Assembly: GCA_963771705.1 (NCBI GenBank)
Contig: CAVYUP010000006.1
Coordinates: 186,001-250,000, forward strand
Length of the DNA stretch: 64,000 nt
Source of the DNA: DATFVA01 sp963771705
GTDB taxonomy: Bacteria > Bacteroidota > Ignavibacteria > Ignavibacteriales > Ignavibacteriaceae
Direction of reading: 5' to 3'
Made by a program: the position numbers and the translations under genes. Shown here in pieces: positions 18,101-26,652 of this stretch. Under the pieces are notes generated by a model. The model ran no database searches. It was not told where the DNA came from and saw only the letters and a program-made list of their open reading frames with translations. Within the stretch, counting starts at the first letter, position 1; every line of letters begins with the position of its first letter.

Positions 18101-18376
18101 TCCGTAATGATCAAAAACAGGTTCAAATGTTATTCCGTCATTGGAGGTTTTCCAGATATGACCGCTGGCAGCGGCAACATAGTACTCGGCATGATTCTGA
18201 GGGTTAACGGCAAAATCAGCTATCCTGCCTGATGTGAATGCGGGTCCTATATTCCTCCACTTCAAGCCGGCCACTGTTTCGGCCAGCGTGGAGTCTTTTT
18301 TATCTTTATCCTGCGCGAATACTGCCACAGAGAAAAAGAGACACAGGATTATAGAAATATTGATAAATCTTTTCAT
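15116..18376 (-). CDS. large sortilin/VPS10-type BNR beta-propeller protein, exported
   Basis: 1086 aa with signal peptide MKRFINISIILCLFFSVAVFAQ. About 700 residues consist of repeated propeller blades with Asp-box/BNR signatures (KTSNDGITFEPVF, KTTDGGKSWKNMG, KTEDGGKTWTKVL, KSTDAGRTWDKIM, KSTNRGASWDKM, STDGGSAWTQL). These are the two fused seven-bladed propellers of proteins usually annotated as 'glycosyl hydrolase' or VPS10 domain-containing. The C-terminal third (about 770-1086) holds a beta-sandwich (KITKSASKGIGRAAWDLRYG...LPGKYTVTMSM) and a helical end (LVNFQQKANKLARTIRG). No glycosidase catalytic pair is evident, so the common annotation should not be taken as function. It lacks the NYPNPFNP sorting domain carried by the neighbouring exported proteins. 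Monocistronic. Confidence 0.88.
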   Translation of the reverse strand: MKRFINISIILCLFFSVAVFAQDKDKKDSTLAETVAGLKWRNIGPAFTSGRIADFAVNPQNHAEYYVAAASGHIWKTSNDGITFEPVFDHYGAYSIGCLAIDPNNPYVVWAGTGENNHQRALGYGDGIYKTTDGGKSWKNMGLKDSRQIGEIAIDPRNSSVVFVAAEGSVWGPGGDRGLYKTEDGGKTWTKVLDISENTGVNNVIFDPRNPDVMYATSEQRRRHVFTKIGGGPESAVYKSTDAGRTWDKIMKGLPGVDIGGMDIAYAPSNPDILYLIMEAAEGKSGFFKSTNRGASWDKMSDYASSGQYFNEIYVDPKNENKVFSTETFSRVTLDGGKTWNNVSTKDRHVDDHAMWIDPDYTDHFLIGGDGGVYETYDDGKTFDFKENLPITQFYRVAVDNSEPFYFVYGGTQDNNSMGGPSATLSDDGIVNSDWFITNGGDGFWSATDPDDPNIVYAEAQYGNMVRYDRASGEAIDIRPEPAEGELTYKWNWDTPLFVSPHSNTRLYCAANKVFRSDDRGDTWQEISPDLTAQLDRNQWPVMGKYWSVDAVAKDQSTSLFGTIISLTESPVKENLLYAGTDDGVIQVSEDAKTWRKIDEFPGVPKYTYVSDICPSKYDENVVFASFNNLKRDDFKPYLLKSTDKGKSWTSISANLPENGSVHTIEQDYADPDLLFAGTEFGIFFSTDGGSAWTQLKSGLPTIAVRDIAFQKRENDLVIATFGRGFYILDNFTPLRELNKTTLDKDAYIFPVKDALMFHQTGGRYGQGATYFKAPNPEFGAVFTYYVKEVPKKLKEERKEKEKDLFKDGKPIPQPDNSQLRAEKVEIDPYFVFTVKDEAGDVVRKITKSASKGIGRAAWDLRYGSTSPVEAKDKFNPTKEAHGSTMVLPGKYTVTMSMVNRNGQKQLFGPVEFTVKPLNNSTLPIADRSELVNFQQKANKLARTIRGTEGFLDDMMKRVTDIKQALINTPEAPNEMMVRADNLWNTLKDISLKFNRESNFPSTEENPPSPVTFNERLAVLSYTHYMSFSNITQKERTAYKVLMDKFPPVLEQLKNLYNYDLKTLEDDMEKYDAPWTPGRIPTLDVE

Positions 18377-18553
18377 AGTATTAATACGATAGTGAATGAA
18401 TAATTTGATTTGATATTTGTAAGAAAGTAATTGTCCAAGTGTACTTTAATAGAGTTCAACATTCCCCGTTTTTCCGGCCCTAAGTTAGGAAACCGGGAGT
18501 ACTTATTCTACATAAAAGTGATAAGCGGTTAATATTTTTTGAAATATTCCAAT

Positions 18554-18585
18554 AAAAATGCCGGCAGAGGGGAGACTGCCGGCAT
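18554..18585 (-). terminator. rho-independent terminator of the C25 peptidase gene
   Basis: 10-bp perfect stem (atgccggcag / ctgccggcat) with an 8-nt loop, followed on the minus strand by TTTTTATT. It lies 28 nt after the peptidase stop codon. Confidence 0.92.
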
Positions 18586-18612
18586 GTTGATTTGGGGAAT
18601 CAGGGTGTTTTG

Positions 18613-21600
18613 CTACTTCAGCATCAGCATCTTTCTGACTGCTGAGAAATTTCCAGCTTTCATTCTGCAGATGTAAAATCCTGAAGATACAGGCTGGTTA
18701 TAATTATTCCTTCCGTCCCAGGCTATAGTGTACCTTCCCGGTTCCTTCACCTCAGATACAAGTGATCGAACGAGATTTCCAAGGGCATCGTAAACATTCA
18801 GGGTAACCTGCGATTGTAAAGGCACATCATATTTAATTGAGGTTGAAGGGTTAAAGGGATTAGGATAATTACGGGACAGAGTAAATTCCTTCGGGATGGT
18901 ATTTACTTCTATCTCAACCTGTTTTGAATAACGGATGGTGCCATCCAGATCAATCTGTTTCAGGCGGTACATAACTGAGCCATCACCTGCATCCACATCT
19001 CTGAATGAATATATCTTAGGTAAGGTGGAGGTACCGCTGCCTTCAACGAAACCAATCTTTTTCCAGGTCCCGGGGATCGAAGAACCGGATTCAACTGAAT
19101 TTCTCTCAATGTCGAATCCCATATTATTTTTTTCTGTAGCTGTATTCCATCTCAGCATTACAGCATCCTGGCTATTCTCAGCCGTGAATGAAATTAGTTC
19201 CACCGGAACTTCACTTAGCTGCATAGTTACCGGAACAGTTAACTGGGGATTTTCAGGATCGTTGCTGGTAACAACAACATCCATCGAGTAATTACCCAGT
19301 TCCAGTCCTTCTGTAAGAAAATCGAGAATAAGCGCATACGAGCTGCCATTATAAATTGTACCTGAAAAATTATTAGCTACAAGCCATTCGGGTTCAGCGG
19401 AAAACATAACCGCGAGTCCGTTTTCTATGTACGCGGCATTAGAAGCAACCTGGAGGCCGTCTGAACCATCCATATTTTCAATTCCAACTGTAGAAGAGTT
19501 CAGGGTGCCGGCCATATTATTATAGTAGAAATATATCTTGCTATTCGACTGAAGCACAACCTGGTAGGTAAGAGAACCGGCTGCAGGATAGCGCTGCCAG
19601 TTTGTAAACTGAATAATCAGCTTATCTGCTGTCTGCTGATAATAAACAGTTCCCTGCGAGCTGCCGTCGAGGTCATCCCAGAAGGGCGAGATAATATTAT
19701 CAGGCATTCCGGGAGCAGGGATAGCGTCGTTAGTATAAGTATCCTCAGTAATATCATCGAAGGAAATAAATCCGTTTGAGCTAACATAGAACGCCGTTTG
19801 AGGCTCGCCGTAGAACTTGAAATTAAATCCGATCGGGAAAGGACCTGCCTTGCCTTCATCCAAGGGATCGAATGATCCTGTTGAAGTCCATCCTGTAACC
19901 TCCGTACCCGTGGAAGAAATGTCCGTCCATTGATATTCCGGACCCTGCGGGTCGCCGCTGTCTATCCATTCATATCCGAAAACATCGGGACCGCCCGAAC
20001 CTCTGAGGCTCATTCCCTTAATCTCCGAAGGAATGTTCTTTGTCCCTCCGTTTGATGCTTCATTTCTTACAGGAACGAACCTGGCGGTTACATCGCCGGG
20101 GAACGTGTTGTTCATAAATTCAACTGTATAATCGAGAGTAGAATTTGTACCGCTTACATTAGAGATCAGTATAGAATCGCTTGTGACAGCACCGGTAGTA
20201 AGCAGGCAGTGCACCGAGTCGGGGTTAACCGTAATCACCGGCGCATCCCATGTTGTCTCTACAGGAACATTCGACATCGGCGACTTATTTCCCCAGATAT
20301 CTGCTGCCTTAATGGCGAAGTAATACTGAGTAGAAAAATCAAGACCATGAATAGAGTAACTCTTCGCAGTTCCTGCGGAATCGGGACCGCCGGCAAAAAT
20401 GATAGAGACCGAATTGCCGTAATCCTCTTCAGTAACTATCGGATCTGATGAATATCTTAAATCATAACTAACAATACCACCGAAGGAAGAATCATACGGG
20501 GACGTCCAGTTAAGATCAACAGAATTCGATGTAGGGTCGAAAGAAGCCAGATCAGTAATCTGATCGGGAGCAGTTGAATCCGGTTCCATGCCCAATGTGA
20601 GCATCATTGAGCAGTCGCCCATAATATTAAACTGCTCCATCAATCTAAGACCCTCGCCGCTGCTGCCTCCCCACTGATCCATTGCATACATGACCCCGTT
20701 AAAGCACACACCTCCAACCGTCTGTTTCGCCCTTGTTGTAAGCAGGAGCATGGCCTGGTTCTGCATATCGCAGGGAGGAACCCAGCTTGCGTTTGTAGAG
20801 GCTCCGAAAGCACCTATAGCTCCTTTAGGATCAGCAAGACTACCTTCCCTTACCCAGGCTTCTTCCATACATTCGTTCAATGTAAAATCACCGTTAAGAC
20901 AGGCAACATCCAGGACGAAGGGATTCTTATACTTATTAGAAAGCACAGAAATATTAGAAACACTATATCCTGTAGTACTCCACGCAGTTCCGGACCCATG
21001 CCCAATGTAGCTTATGATACTTCTGCCGTCGTTAACTGCAGCAGTAACTTGTGAAGCCGAAGCACCGGGGTCGTAAATCTGATCTACCGTTGTAAAAAAC
21101 AAGTTCTGCATAAGCATATCCCTGAGAAGGTTCATCCGCTCCCAGTCGTAATACCCAGTACCGCCATCCTCGTTGCTAGCCACACCCGTTCCCTTCAGAT
21201 ACCAGCCGGCATCGGGACCTGTATCAGGATATTTTTCATACTTTATAAACTTATAAAAAATGTAATCGAGATTAGCCGGAGAAGAAGGTGAGATACGTGA
21301 AATGAAAGCATCGGGATAAGCGTCACTTCCGACAAGCTTAACATAGCAGGGATCTGAGGGAGCCCCTTCAAAAGTTCCACTCATCGTAGGGATCTCATTA
21401 GCTTCACCGACAAGGATAACAAAAGTTAACCCTTCAGGGGAGTTATATAGATTCTGAATATAACTCTTTATTGACGATGAACCAGAACCTGTTTCCGTGG
21501 GATACTCTGCAGTGATAGTAGAAATTCCTTTTTCAATCTTCCAATCGTTGAAAGGGGTTATATCAGAAGCATACGCAGAAGGATATATGATGAGAAGGCG

Positions 21601-22320
21601 TCCTGTTTCATCCAGAGGAATATAATCATATCCGGGAGAGCCGTAATTTATAAACAGGCTCTTATAAATATCCGTGAACTCGCGTGAAACTCCCCAAAGC
21701 GGAGCAGTTCTAACAAGAGGATTAACAGTCTGCACCGATTGATCCGCGAAGACCTCAACTATAAGCTTCGTACATATCTTCAACCTGCCCTGAACGGGGT
21801 TATACTGCATGGGGTTGAACTGTATCGTCTGGCCTCTTAACTCTCTCACCACGTAAGGTTCATCGAGCATAATACTTTCTGCAGGGTACCAGGTATCCTG
21901 TTTATATACAGCACCAAACTCATAAGGTATATCATCCGGATCAATATTTCTTGTTAAATGCCCCTTTGAAGGAGTAACCGGCAGGGTTTCGATTGTTGTA
22001 AATTCCTGTGAGATGATCCTATAGTTCATTCCCGCGAGATCGGGTATAATCAGGCTCTTTCTGTGAACGGGCAGCTGAGGAAAGCCCTTATCCATCAGGC
22101 AGACACTTCCGGGAACGGTATAAAGCGTGGTTGAGCTGCCGTCTACAACAATGCTCCTTTGGGTGTAGTTATTCAATATAAATTCGATAGTTGTGCCGGA
22201 AGGGCTGGTACTTATAACATTAGACTGAATGCCATTACCATTATTGCTTTGAGCAAAGGAGGTGAAAACAAAAGTTAAAGAAATAAGAAGAGCAACGTGC
22301 AGAGAGTAAAATTTATTCAT
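18613..22320 (-). CDS. gingipain-like C25 family cysteine peptidase with T9SS sorting domain
   Basis: 1235 aa from ATG 22320, preceded by GGGGAG; the frame runs open to 22419, but the signal peptide (MNKFYSLHVALLISLTFVFTSFAQ) begins here. A gingipain-type propeptide (about 30-230) is followed by the C25 caspase-like domain (about 240-560). The catalytic pair is visible: His441 in SYIGHGSGT and Cys474 in LDVACLNGDF, both in the gingipain context. Next come an FN3 domain (ITDLASFDPTSNSVDLNW), a beta-sandwich/nidogen-like region (PFPIGFNFKFYGE...SSNGFISF), a choice-of-anchor segment, the shared PVELISFTAEN module and the T9SS domain (RNYPNPFNPSTSIKYDVP). It is predicted to be a surface protease, self-activated by propeptide removal. 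Arg versus Lys specificity cannot be told here. Confidence 0.95.
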   Translation of the reverse strand: MNKFYSLHVALLISLTFVFTSFAQSNNGNGIQSNVISTSPSGTTIEFILNNYTQRSIVVDGSSTTLYTVPGSVCLMDKGFPQLPVHRKSLIIPDLAGMNYRIISQEFTTIETLPVTPSKGHLTRNIDPDDIPYEFGAVYKQDTWYPAESIMLDEPYVVRELRGQTIQFNPMQYNPVQGRLKICTKLIVEVFADQSVQTVNPLVRTAPLWGVSREFTDIYKSLFINYGSPGYDYIPLDETGRLLIIYPSAYASDITPFNDWKIEKGISTITAEYPTETGSGSSSIKSYIQNLYNSPEGLTFVILVGEANEIPTMSGTFEGAPSDPCYVKLVGSDAYPDAFISRISPSSPANLDYIFYKFIKYEKYPDTGPDAGWYLKGTGVASNEDGGTGYYDWERMNLLRDMLMQNLFFTTVDQIYDPGASASQVTAAVNDGRSIISYIGHGSGTAWSTTGYSVSNISVLSNKYKNPFVLDVACLNGDFTLNECMEEAWVREGSLADPKGAIGAFGASTNASWVPPCDMQNQAMLLLTTRAKQTVGGVCFNGVMYAMDQWGGSSGEGLRLMEQFNIMGDCSMMLTLGMEPDSTAPDQITDLASFDPTSNSVDLNWTSPYDSSFGGIVSYDLRYSSDPIVTEEDYGNSVSIIFAGGPDSAGTAKSYSIHGLDFSTQYYFAIKAADIWGNKSPMSNVPVETTWDAPVITVNPDSVHCLLTTGAVTSDSILISNVSGTNSTLDYTVEFMNNTFPGDVTARFVPVRNEASNGGTKNIPSEIKGMSLRGSGGPDVFGYEWIDSGDPQGPEYQWTDISSTGTEVTGWTSTGSFDPLDEGKAGPFPIGFNFKFYGEPQTAFYVSSNGFISFDDITEDTYTNDAIPAPGMPDNIISPFWDDLDGSSQGTVYYQQTADKLIIQFTNWQRYPAAGSLTYQVVLQSNSKIYFYYNNMAGTLNSSTVGIENMDGSDGLQVASNAAYIENGLAVMFSAEPEWLVANNFSGTIYNGSSYALILDFLTEGLELGNYSMDVVVTSNDPENPQLTVPVTMQLSEVPVELISFTAENSQDAVMLRWNTATEKNNMGFDIERNSVESGSSIPGTWKKIGFVEGSGTSTLPKIYSFRDVDAGDGSVMYRLKQIDLDGTIRYSKQVEIEVNTIPKEFTLSRNYPNPFNPSTSIKYDVPLQSQVTLNVYDALGNLVRSLVSEVKEPGRYTIAWDGRNNYNQPVSSGFYICRMKAGNFSAVRKMLMLK

Positions 22321-22478
22321 ATTCTCCCCAGAGATATAAATGAGATGAAATCGTTTATTTAACTTTATAAAATACTCTCTCAGAAGCAAGAAATATAATC
22401 TTTTGATGTGTGTCACCACCCCGGACCTTTAAGAGGTTTAAATAGTCTAATAAGTAAACAAAATATAAGGCTGCAGAA

Positions 22479-22976
22479 ATGTCAAAAACTATAAAAGAAT
22501 TAATAAAAGACCTCTCTAATAACGACGGAATCATCAGGCAGAAAGCCCGCTATGAACTGGTAAAAATGGGGAATCCGGCACTGGATTATCTCATTGAACT
22601 GCAGGGAGCCGAAAAGCACCTTGCAAGGTGGGAGGCTGTTAAAGCAATAAGCGAGATTGGAACTACAGATTCAATTCCTATTCTGATAAATGCACTGGAA
22701 GATGAGGAATTTGATGTTAGGTGGCTTGCGGCAGAAGGCCTTATAGAGATAGGCCACTCATCGGTTTATCCCCTGCTGAAAGTTTTCATTTCAAATAAGG
22801 AATCGGTGCATTTGAAAGAAGGTGTTCACCATGTTCTGAAAGGACTGGAGTTACGGGGATTGTATGATGACAAACATGAAATTATCAGAGCACTGGAGTC
22901 CTTTACGGCTCCTGTGAAACTTGAGCTTAAGATCATCAATATGCTAAAGGATGAACTGGCGGGTGTTAAAGGTTAA
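22479..22976 (+). CDS. HEAT-repeat protein, 165 aa
   Basis: Cytoplasmic, all-helical, with three to four HEAT/PBS-lyase-type repeats: GIIRQKARYELVKMGNPALDYLIEL, LARWEAVKAISEIGTTDSIPILINAL and FDVRWLAAEGLIEIGHSSVYPLLKVF. These short scaffolds bind other proteins; no catalytic residues are seen. It is divergent from the C25 peptidase gene across a roughly 160-nt gap and is followed 72 nt later by the aldo/keto reductase gene on the same strand, possibly co-transcribed. Partner unknown. Confidence 0.88.
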   Translation: MSKTIKELIKDLSNNDGIIRQKARYELVKMGNPALDYLIELQGAEKHLARWEAVKAISEIGTTDSIPILINALEDEEFDVRWLAAEGLIEIGHSSVYPLLKVFISNKESVHLKEGVHHVLKGLELRGLYDDKHEIIRALESFTAPVKLELKIINMLKDELAGVKG

Positions 22977-23048
22977 CGCATTTGTTCTGAGACTTTTTAA
23001 CTTATAGTGATACATTAAAAACCAAAAAGAATCGATAAGAGGATTAGA

Positions 23049-24035
23049 ATGAAGAATAGGAAATTAGGAAAAAACGGACCGGAAGTTTCTGCCATAGGAC
23101 TTGGATGTATGGGTATGTCTGAGTTTTACGGGGAAACAGATGAAACCGAGTCAATTGAGACTATACATAAGGCATTTGACCTGGGAATAAATTTCTTTGA
23201 TACAGCAGATATGTATGGTCCTTATAAAAACGAAAAGCTTGTAGGGAAGGCATTAAAAGACATTAGGGATGACGTAATACTTGCTACGAAATTCGGAATT
23301 GTACGCAATGATGATCAAAAATCACGCAACATAAACGGCAAGCCAGAATATGTAAAATCAGCATGCGAGGCTTCGTTAAAACGACTGGGAGTAGATCATA
23401 TAGATCTTTATTATCAGCACCGGGTTGATCCGGATACTCCTATTGAAGATACAATTGGAGCGATGGCAGAACTTGTTAAGGAAGGAAAGGTAAGGTTCCT
23501 CGGAATGTCGGAGGCATCGGCTGATACGATAAGGCGCGCGAATAAAGTGCACAAGGTAACCGCGCTACAGACCGAGTATTCGCTATGGACAAGAGACCCC
23601 GAAGCTGAGATTTTATCGACAGTAAGGGAGATGGATATGGGGTTTGTGGCTTACAGTCCCCTCGGCAGAGGATTTCTGACGGGACGGTTCCAGAGTCCTG
23701 ATGACTTCAGTGAGAACGATTTCCGGAAACACTCACCCCGTTTCCAGGGAGAAAATTTTAAGAAAAATCTACAGCTGGTAGATAAAGTTAAAGAGCTTGC
23801 AAAAAGTAAAGGAGTAACGCCCGCACAGCTGGCGCTAGCCTGGGTTTTGAGTCAGGGCGAAGATATTGTGCCCATACCCGGAACCACGAAGATCAAACAT
23901 ATAGAGGAGAATATTAAGGCAGCAGACATTAAGCTTACGGATGATGAGCTGCAGCAAATTGAGGATATCTTCCCGATGAACGCAGCGGAAGGATTAAGGT
24001 ATCCCGAGAACACAATGAAATATGTGAACGGGTAA
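23049..24035 (+). CDS. aldo/keto reductase
   Basis: 328 aa, one (beta/alpha)8 barrel covering the whole protein. The catalytic tetrad is present: Asp51 (FFDTADMYG), Tyr56, Lys81 (LATKFG) and His124 (YYQHRVDPDTPIEDT). NADPH-binding loops appear at SPLGRGFLTGRF and PIPGTTKIKHIEEN. It is closest to the AKR13/'IolS-like' group that reduces aldehydes and ketones in the cytoplasm (GLGCMGMSEFYG start). The substrate is not predictable. A GAGG-type site precedes ATG 23049. The neighbouring HEAT-repeat gene is on the same strand, but no pathway context is visible. Confidence 0.95.
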   Translation: MKNRKLGKNGPEVSAIGLGCMGMSEFYGETDETESIETIHKAFDLGINFFDTADMYGPYKNEKLVGKALKDIRDDVILATKFGIVRNDDQKSRNINGKPEYVKSACEASLKRLGVDHIDLYYQHRVDPDTPIEDTIGAMAELVKEGKVRFLGMSEASADTIRRANKVHKVTALQTEYSLWTRDPEAEILSTVREMDMGFVAYSPLGRGFLTGRFQSPDDFSENDFRKHSPRFQGENFKKNLQLVDKVKELAKSKGVTPAQLALAWVLSQGEDIVPIPGTTKIKHIEENIKAADIKLTDDELQQIEDIFPMNAAEGLRYPENTMKYVNG

Positions 24036-24229
24036 TGGCAGCCCGGATTTTTTTATTTTAAAGAGATTTTTTCTTGCACTAAAAAGATTTTTTCCATATA
24101 ATCATCACACAGATTCATCAAGTATTGCTCAAAACCTCAGATGTTCCTGCATTGGTTTGAATATTAAATGAAAAAGAAAATTAATTCATTCATCTAATTA
24201 ATTTCTTCAATCATCAAACCGGAGGTCTC

Positions 24230-25429
24230 ATGCGCATTAAGACAGTTACTTTTTTATTTTCTATCCTGGTATTAGTCTGCTTTACGACTATTTACAGTCA
24301 ATCGTCCGAATCTCAAGAAGTAGATATGAATGCACCCTACCAGGTCAATCCAAATCCAAACCCTATCATTGAATCCCCCTTAGAGGAAACATTTGGATCA
24401 AACACCTCAGTTTTCGGACCCTCAGGTGTAAGAGGCCGGGGCAATGTTTTTCATTGTACTACGGCAAAGAAACTTGTAGAACAGAGGTTATATCTGAATC
24501 CTACAGCCTCTGCAAGCATCCAGTTCCTTGTTTATGAAGGGTCAACTTTCGCTGGAACGTACAATCTTGTAAGTTCAACGGACGTTACAGGAGGTCCTGG
24601 TGAAGGCTGGTATAGTTCAGGACCAATGGACTATGATCTCCAGGAAGGTATGTACTACCTGATTTATCCTCAATGGGATGCTACAGCCAATTATTACAAT
24701 CAACAAGGTATTACACCTTACCCAATCCCCTGTTCGTTTGGAGAGCTTGTAGGAGGAGTAGGCTGGGATTGGTCGCCTACATATTCAGTTCCTGCTGCGC
24801 AGACACAAAATTCCACGGGTCTGGAGGGAACAGGAGTAGCTTACTACCAGGTAATTGTAACTGATGACATCGTTCCGGTTGAAATGACATCATTTACATT
24901 CGATGTAAGAAACAATAACGTACTTCTTAACTGGAGAACTGCAACTGAGACCAATAACAGCGGCTTTCAGGTACAGCGTAAAGCTGAAAGCGGATGGCAG
25001 ACAATTGGTTTCGTAAAAGGTTCAGGCACAACAACTCAGTCTCAGGTATATTCTTATACTGATGCCGGGCTGGCTGCCGGTACGTATGTTTACAGATTAA
25101 ACCAGATTGACCTTGATGGATCTTCACATGCTTCGTCTGAATTATCAATAGTAATCGACAGAATCTCTGATTTTGCCCTGGAACAGAATTATCCTAATCC
25201 ATTCAACCCGACTACACAGATTGAATATTCGGTTGCACAGCATGCCAACGTAAGTCTGGTAGTTTATGACCTGCTAGGCCGCGAGGTTGCAGCACTTGTT
25301 AATGAAGTAAAGGAACCAGGTTCATATAAAGTGAACTTTGACGCTTCAAATCTGCCAAGCGGTATTTATACCTACAGGATTCAATCAGGCAGCTTCGTTC
25401 AGACAAAGAAGATGATGTTAATGAAATAG
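24230..25429 (+). CDS. secreted protein with T9SS sorting domain, 399 aa
   Basis: Signal peptide (MRIKTVTFLFSILVLVCFTTIYSQ). An N-terminal beta-sandwich of unknown family (about 55-205) has the pattern GVRGRGNVFHCTTAKKL...IQFLVYEGSTFAGTYNLV, resembling carbohydrate-binding or 'choice-of-anchor' modules. It is followed by the FN3-like PVEMTSFTFDVRNNNVLLNW...ATETNNSGF module and the T9SS domain (EQNYPNPFNPTTQIEYSV...SGIYTYRIQSG...KKMMLMK). The protein is small for the cargo in this window. A GGAGG site precedes the ATG, and a strong terminator with a UUCG loop follows. Role unknown; surface display inferred. Confidence 0.9.
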   Translation: MRIKTVTFLFSILVLVCFTTIYSQSSESQEVDMNAPYQVNPNPNPIIESPLEETFGSNTSVFGPSGVRGRGNVFHCTTAKKLVEQRLYLNPTASASIQFLVYEGSTFAGTYNLVSSTDVTGGPGEGWYSSGPMDYDLQEGMYYLIYPQWDATANYYNQQGITPYPIPCSFGELVGGVGWDWSPTYSVPAAQTQNSTGLEGTGVAYYQVIVTDDIVPVEMTSFTFDVRNNNVLLNWRTATETNNSGFQVQRKAESGWQTIGFVKGSGTTTQSQVYSYTDAGLAAGTYVYRLNQIDLDGSSHASSELSIVIDRISDFALEQNYPNPFNPTTQIEYSVAQHANVSLVVYDLLGREVAALVNEVKEPGSYKVNFDASNLPSGIYTYRIQSGSFVQTKKMMLMK

Positions 25430-25449
25430 TTTAATTTCATCGCATTTTT

Positions 25450-25474
25450 AAGGGAGCTTCGGCTCCCTTTTTTT
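25450..25474 (+). terminator. rho-independent terminator with UUCG tetraloop
   Basis: Stem aagggagc / gctccctt, loop ttcg, then a T-tract. It begins 21 nt after the 399-aa T9SS protein gene and is the clearest terminator in the window. Confidence 0.96.
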
Positions 25475-25569
25475 GTACCGTTAATCCATCTTTTAACTAT
25501 CCGTCTCATAATGATCAGGGCATTTTTACCCGATTTATGGTTCAAATTTACCCAAATCAGGGTTCAATA

Positions 25570-25646
25570 CGCTCCAACTACGCTCCAACTACGCTCCAAC
25601 TACGCTCCAACTACGCTCCAACTGCGCTCCAACTACGCTTTAACTT
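25570..25646. repeat. 11-bp direct tandem repeat, about 7 copies
   Basis: Unit CGCTCCAACTA repeated head to tail: copies 1-4 and 6 are identical, copy 5 has A to G at its last base, and copy 7 is degenerate. It lies in the 327-nt gap between the terminator at 25450-25474 and the PAP2 gene start at 25756. It is not flanked by spacers, so it is not a CRISPR. An open frame runs through it into the PAP2 gene, but the PAP2 signal peptide begins at 25756, so the repeat is probably upstream non-coding DNA. Confidence 0.95.
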
Positions 25647-25755
25647 CACCCTCAATCCCTTTTGGGTCAACCGATCATCAACAGGAGATCAGAAAAACAG
25701 GTTTTTTGCCAATCTGTGCTTATTTATTAACTTAACCGGCAAAGATTTGAAGGAT

Positions 25756-26640
25756 ATGAAACTTTTTATCTCTATACTGATTCTATCGGCAGGGTTGAAC
25801 TCATTAACTGCCCAGATAAGAAATATCCCTCCCGGATTGAGATCTGACGGAACAGGACTAATTGAGAAAAATTTGACTCTGAACGAAAAGCCGTCACCTG
25901 ATCTTCAGCTTTTCGGAAACATTGGAAATAATGTAGTTAACAGTTTTAAGGGTGACAACCTTTACCTGCATCTGGCCGGGATTGCCTCTACCGTATTAAT
26001 CGTTACCACAAACACTGATTACCATGTTCACAAATTCTTTTATGAGCATGAAGAGTATGGTGAAGCTGCCATGCCGATAATACGTGCCGGGATGTTTATA
26101 CCCTTCGTTACAGGGGGATCGCTGTATGCTTACGGAAAATTCGGCAAAGATGACCGCGCGGTTGCCGCTTCGTTTGCCGTACTGCAGTCGAGCCTGGTGG
26201 CCTTTCTGTATAATTCATTATTAAAGGCTGTAACCGGACGGCCAAACCCCGACTGGCAGCATCACACAGATATGAAGGAATTAAGCAAGACATTCAGGTT
26301 CGGTTTTATGAGAGGAGGGATATTCTGGGGATGGCCGTCGGGGCATACTTCTTCCACGATGGCAGTTGTATCGGCATTGACTTCTTTTTATTCGGAAAAA
26401 ACCTGGCTTAAGATAGCGGGGTATTCTGTTGCTGCTTACATGATGTACGGTGTTTCATCTCTGCACCGCGGGGGAATGCACTGGTTCTCAGATGCAGTTG
26501 CAGCGGCTTTTATGAGCTACGCCATTGGATCGACGATAGGCAAATACTACAGAAGTCAGTTTCAAAAGTCAGAGACCGGCACGGATGGAGTACCGCCCAC
26601 AATGGAAATACCGCTTTTTAATATACAATACTCTTTTTAA
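25756..26640 (+). CDS. PAP2-family membrane-associated phosphatase
   Basis: 294 aa from ATG 25756, where a signal-like hydrophobic start (MKLFISILILSAGLNSLTAQ) begins; the open frame extends upstream to 25537 through a tandem repeat, which is unlikely to be coded. The three PAP2/vanadium-haloperoxidase phosphatase motifs are present: KAVTGRP, WPSGHTSS and SSLHRGGMHWFSD (nucleophilic and acid-base His residues in the last two). Several hydrophobic helices surround them. It acts on lipid phosphates such as phosphatidate or undecaprenyl pyrophosphate, or on related substrates; the exact one is open. It converges with the TSUP gene at 12 nt. Confidence 0.93.
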   Translation: MKLFISILILSAGLNSLTAQIRNIPPGLRSDGTGLIEKNLTLNEKPSPDLQLFGNIGNNVVNSFKGDNLYLHLAGIASTVLIVTTNTDYHVHKFFYEHEEYGEAAMPIIRAGMFIPFVTGGSLYAYGKFGKDDRAVAASFAVLQSSLVAFLYNSLLKAVTGRPNPDWQHHTDMKELSKTFRFGFMRGGIFWGWPSGHTSSTMAVVSALTSFYSEKTWLKIAGYSVAAYMMYGVSSLHRGGMHWFSDAVAAAFMSYAIGSTIGKYYRSQFQKSETGTDGVPPTMEIPLFNIQYSF

Positions 26641-26652
26641 GATATAAGTTAT

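Noticed and set aside
18935..19291. 118-aa plus-strand frame
   Set aside because: Shadow of the C25 peptidase gene; no independent support.
25570..25646. CRISPR array
   Set aside because: Units are directly adjacent 11-bp repeats without spacers, and no cas genes are nearby.
25537..25755. N-terminal extension of the PAP2 protein through the 11-bp repeats
   Set aside because: A signal peptide starts at 25756, and the extension is a repeat-derived low-complexity stretch.
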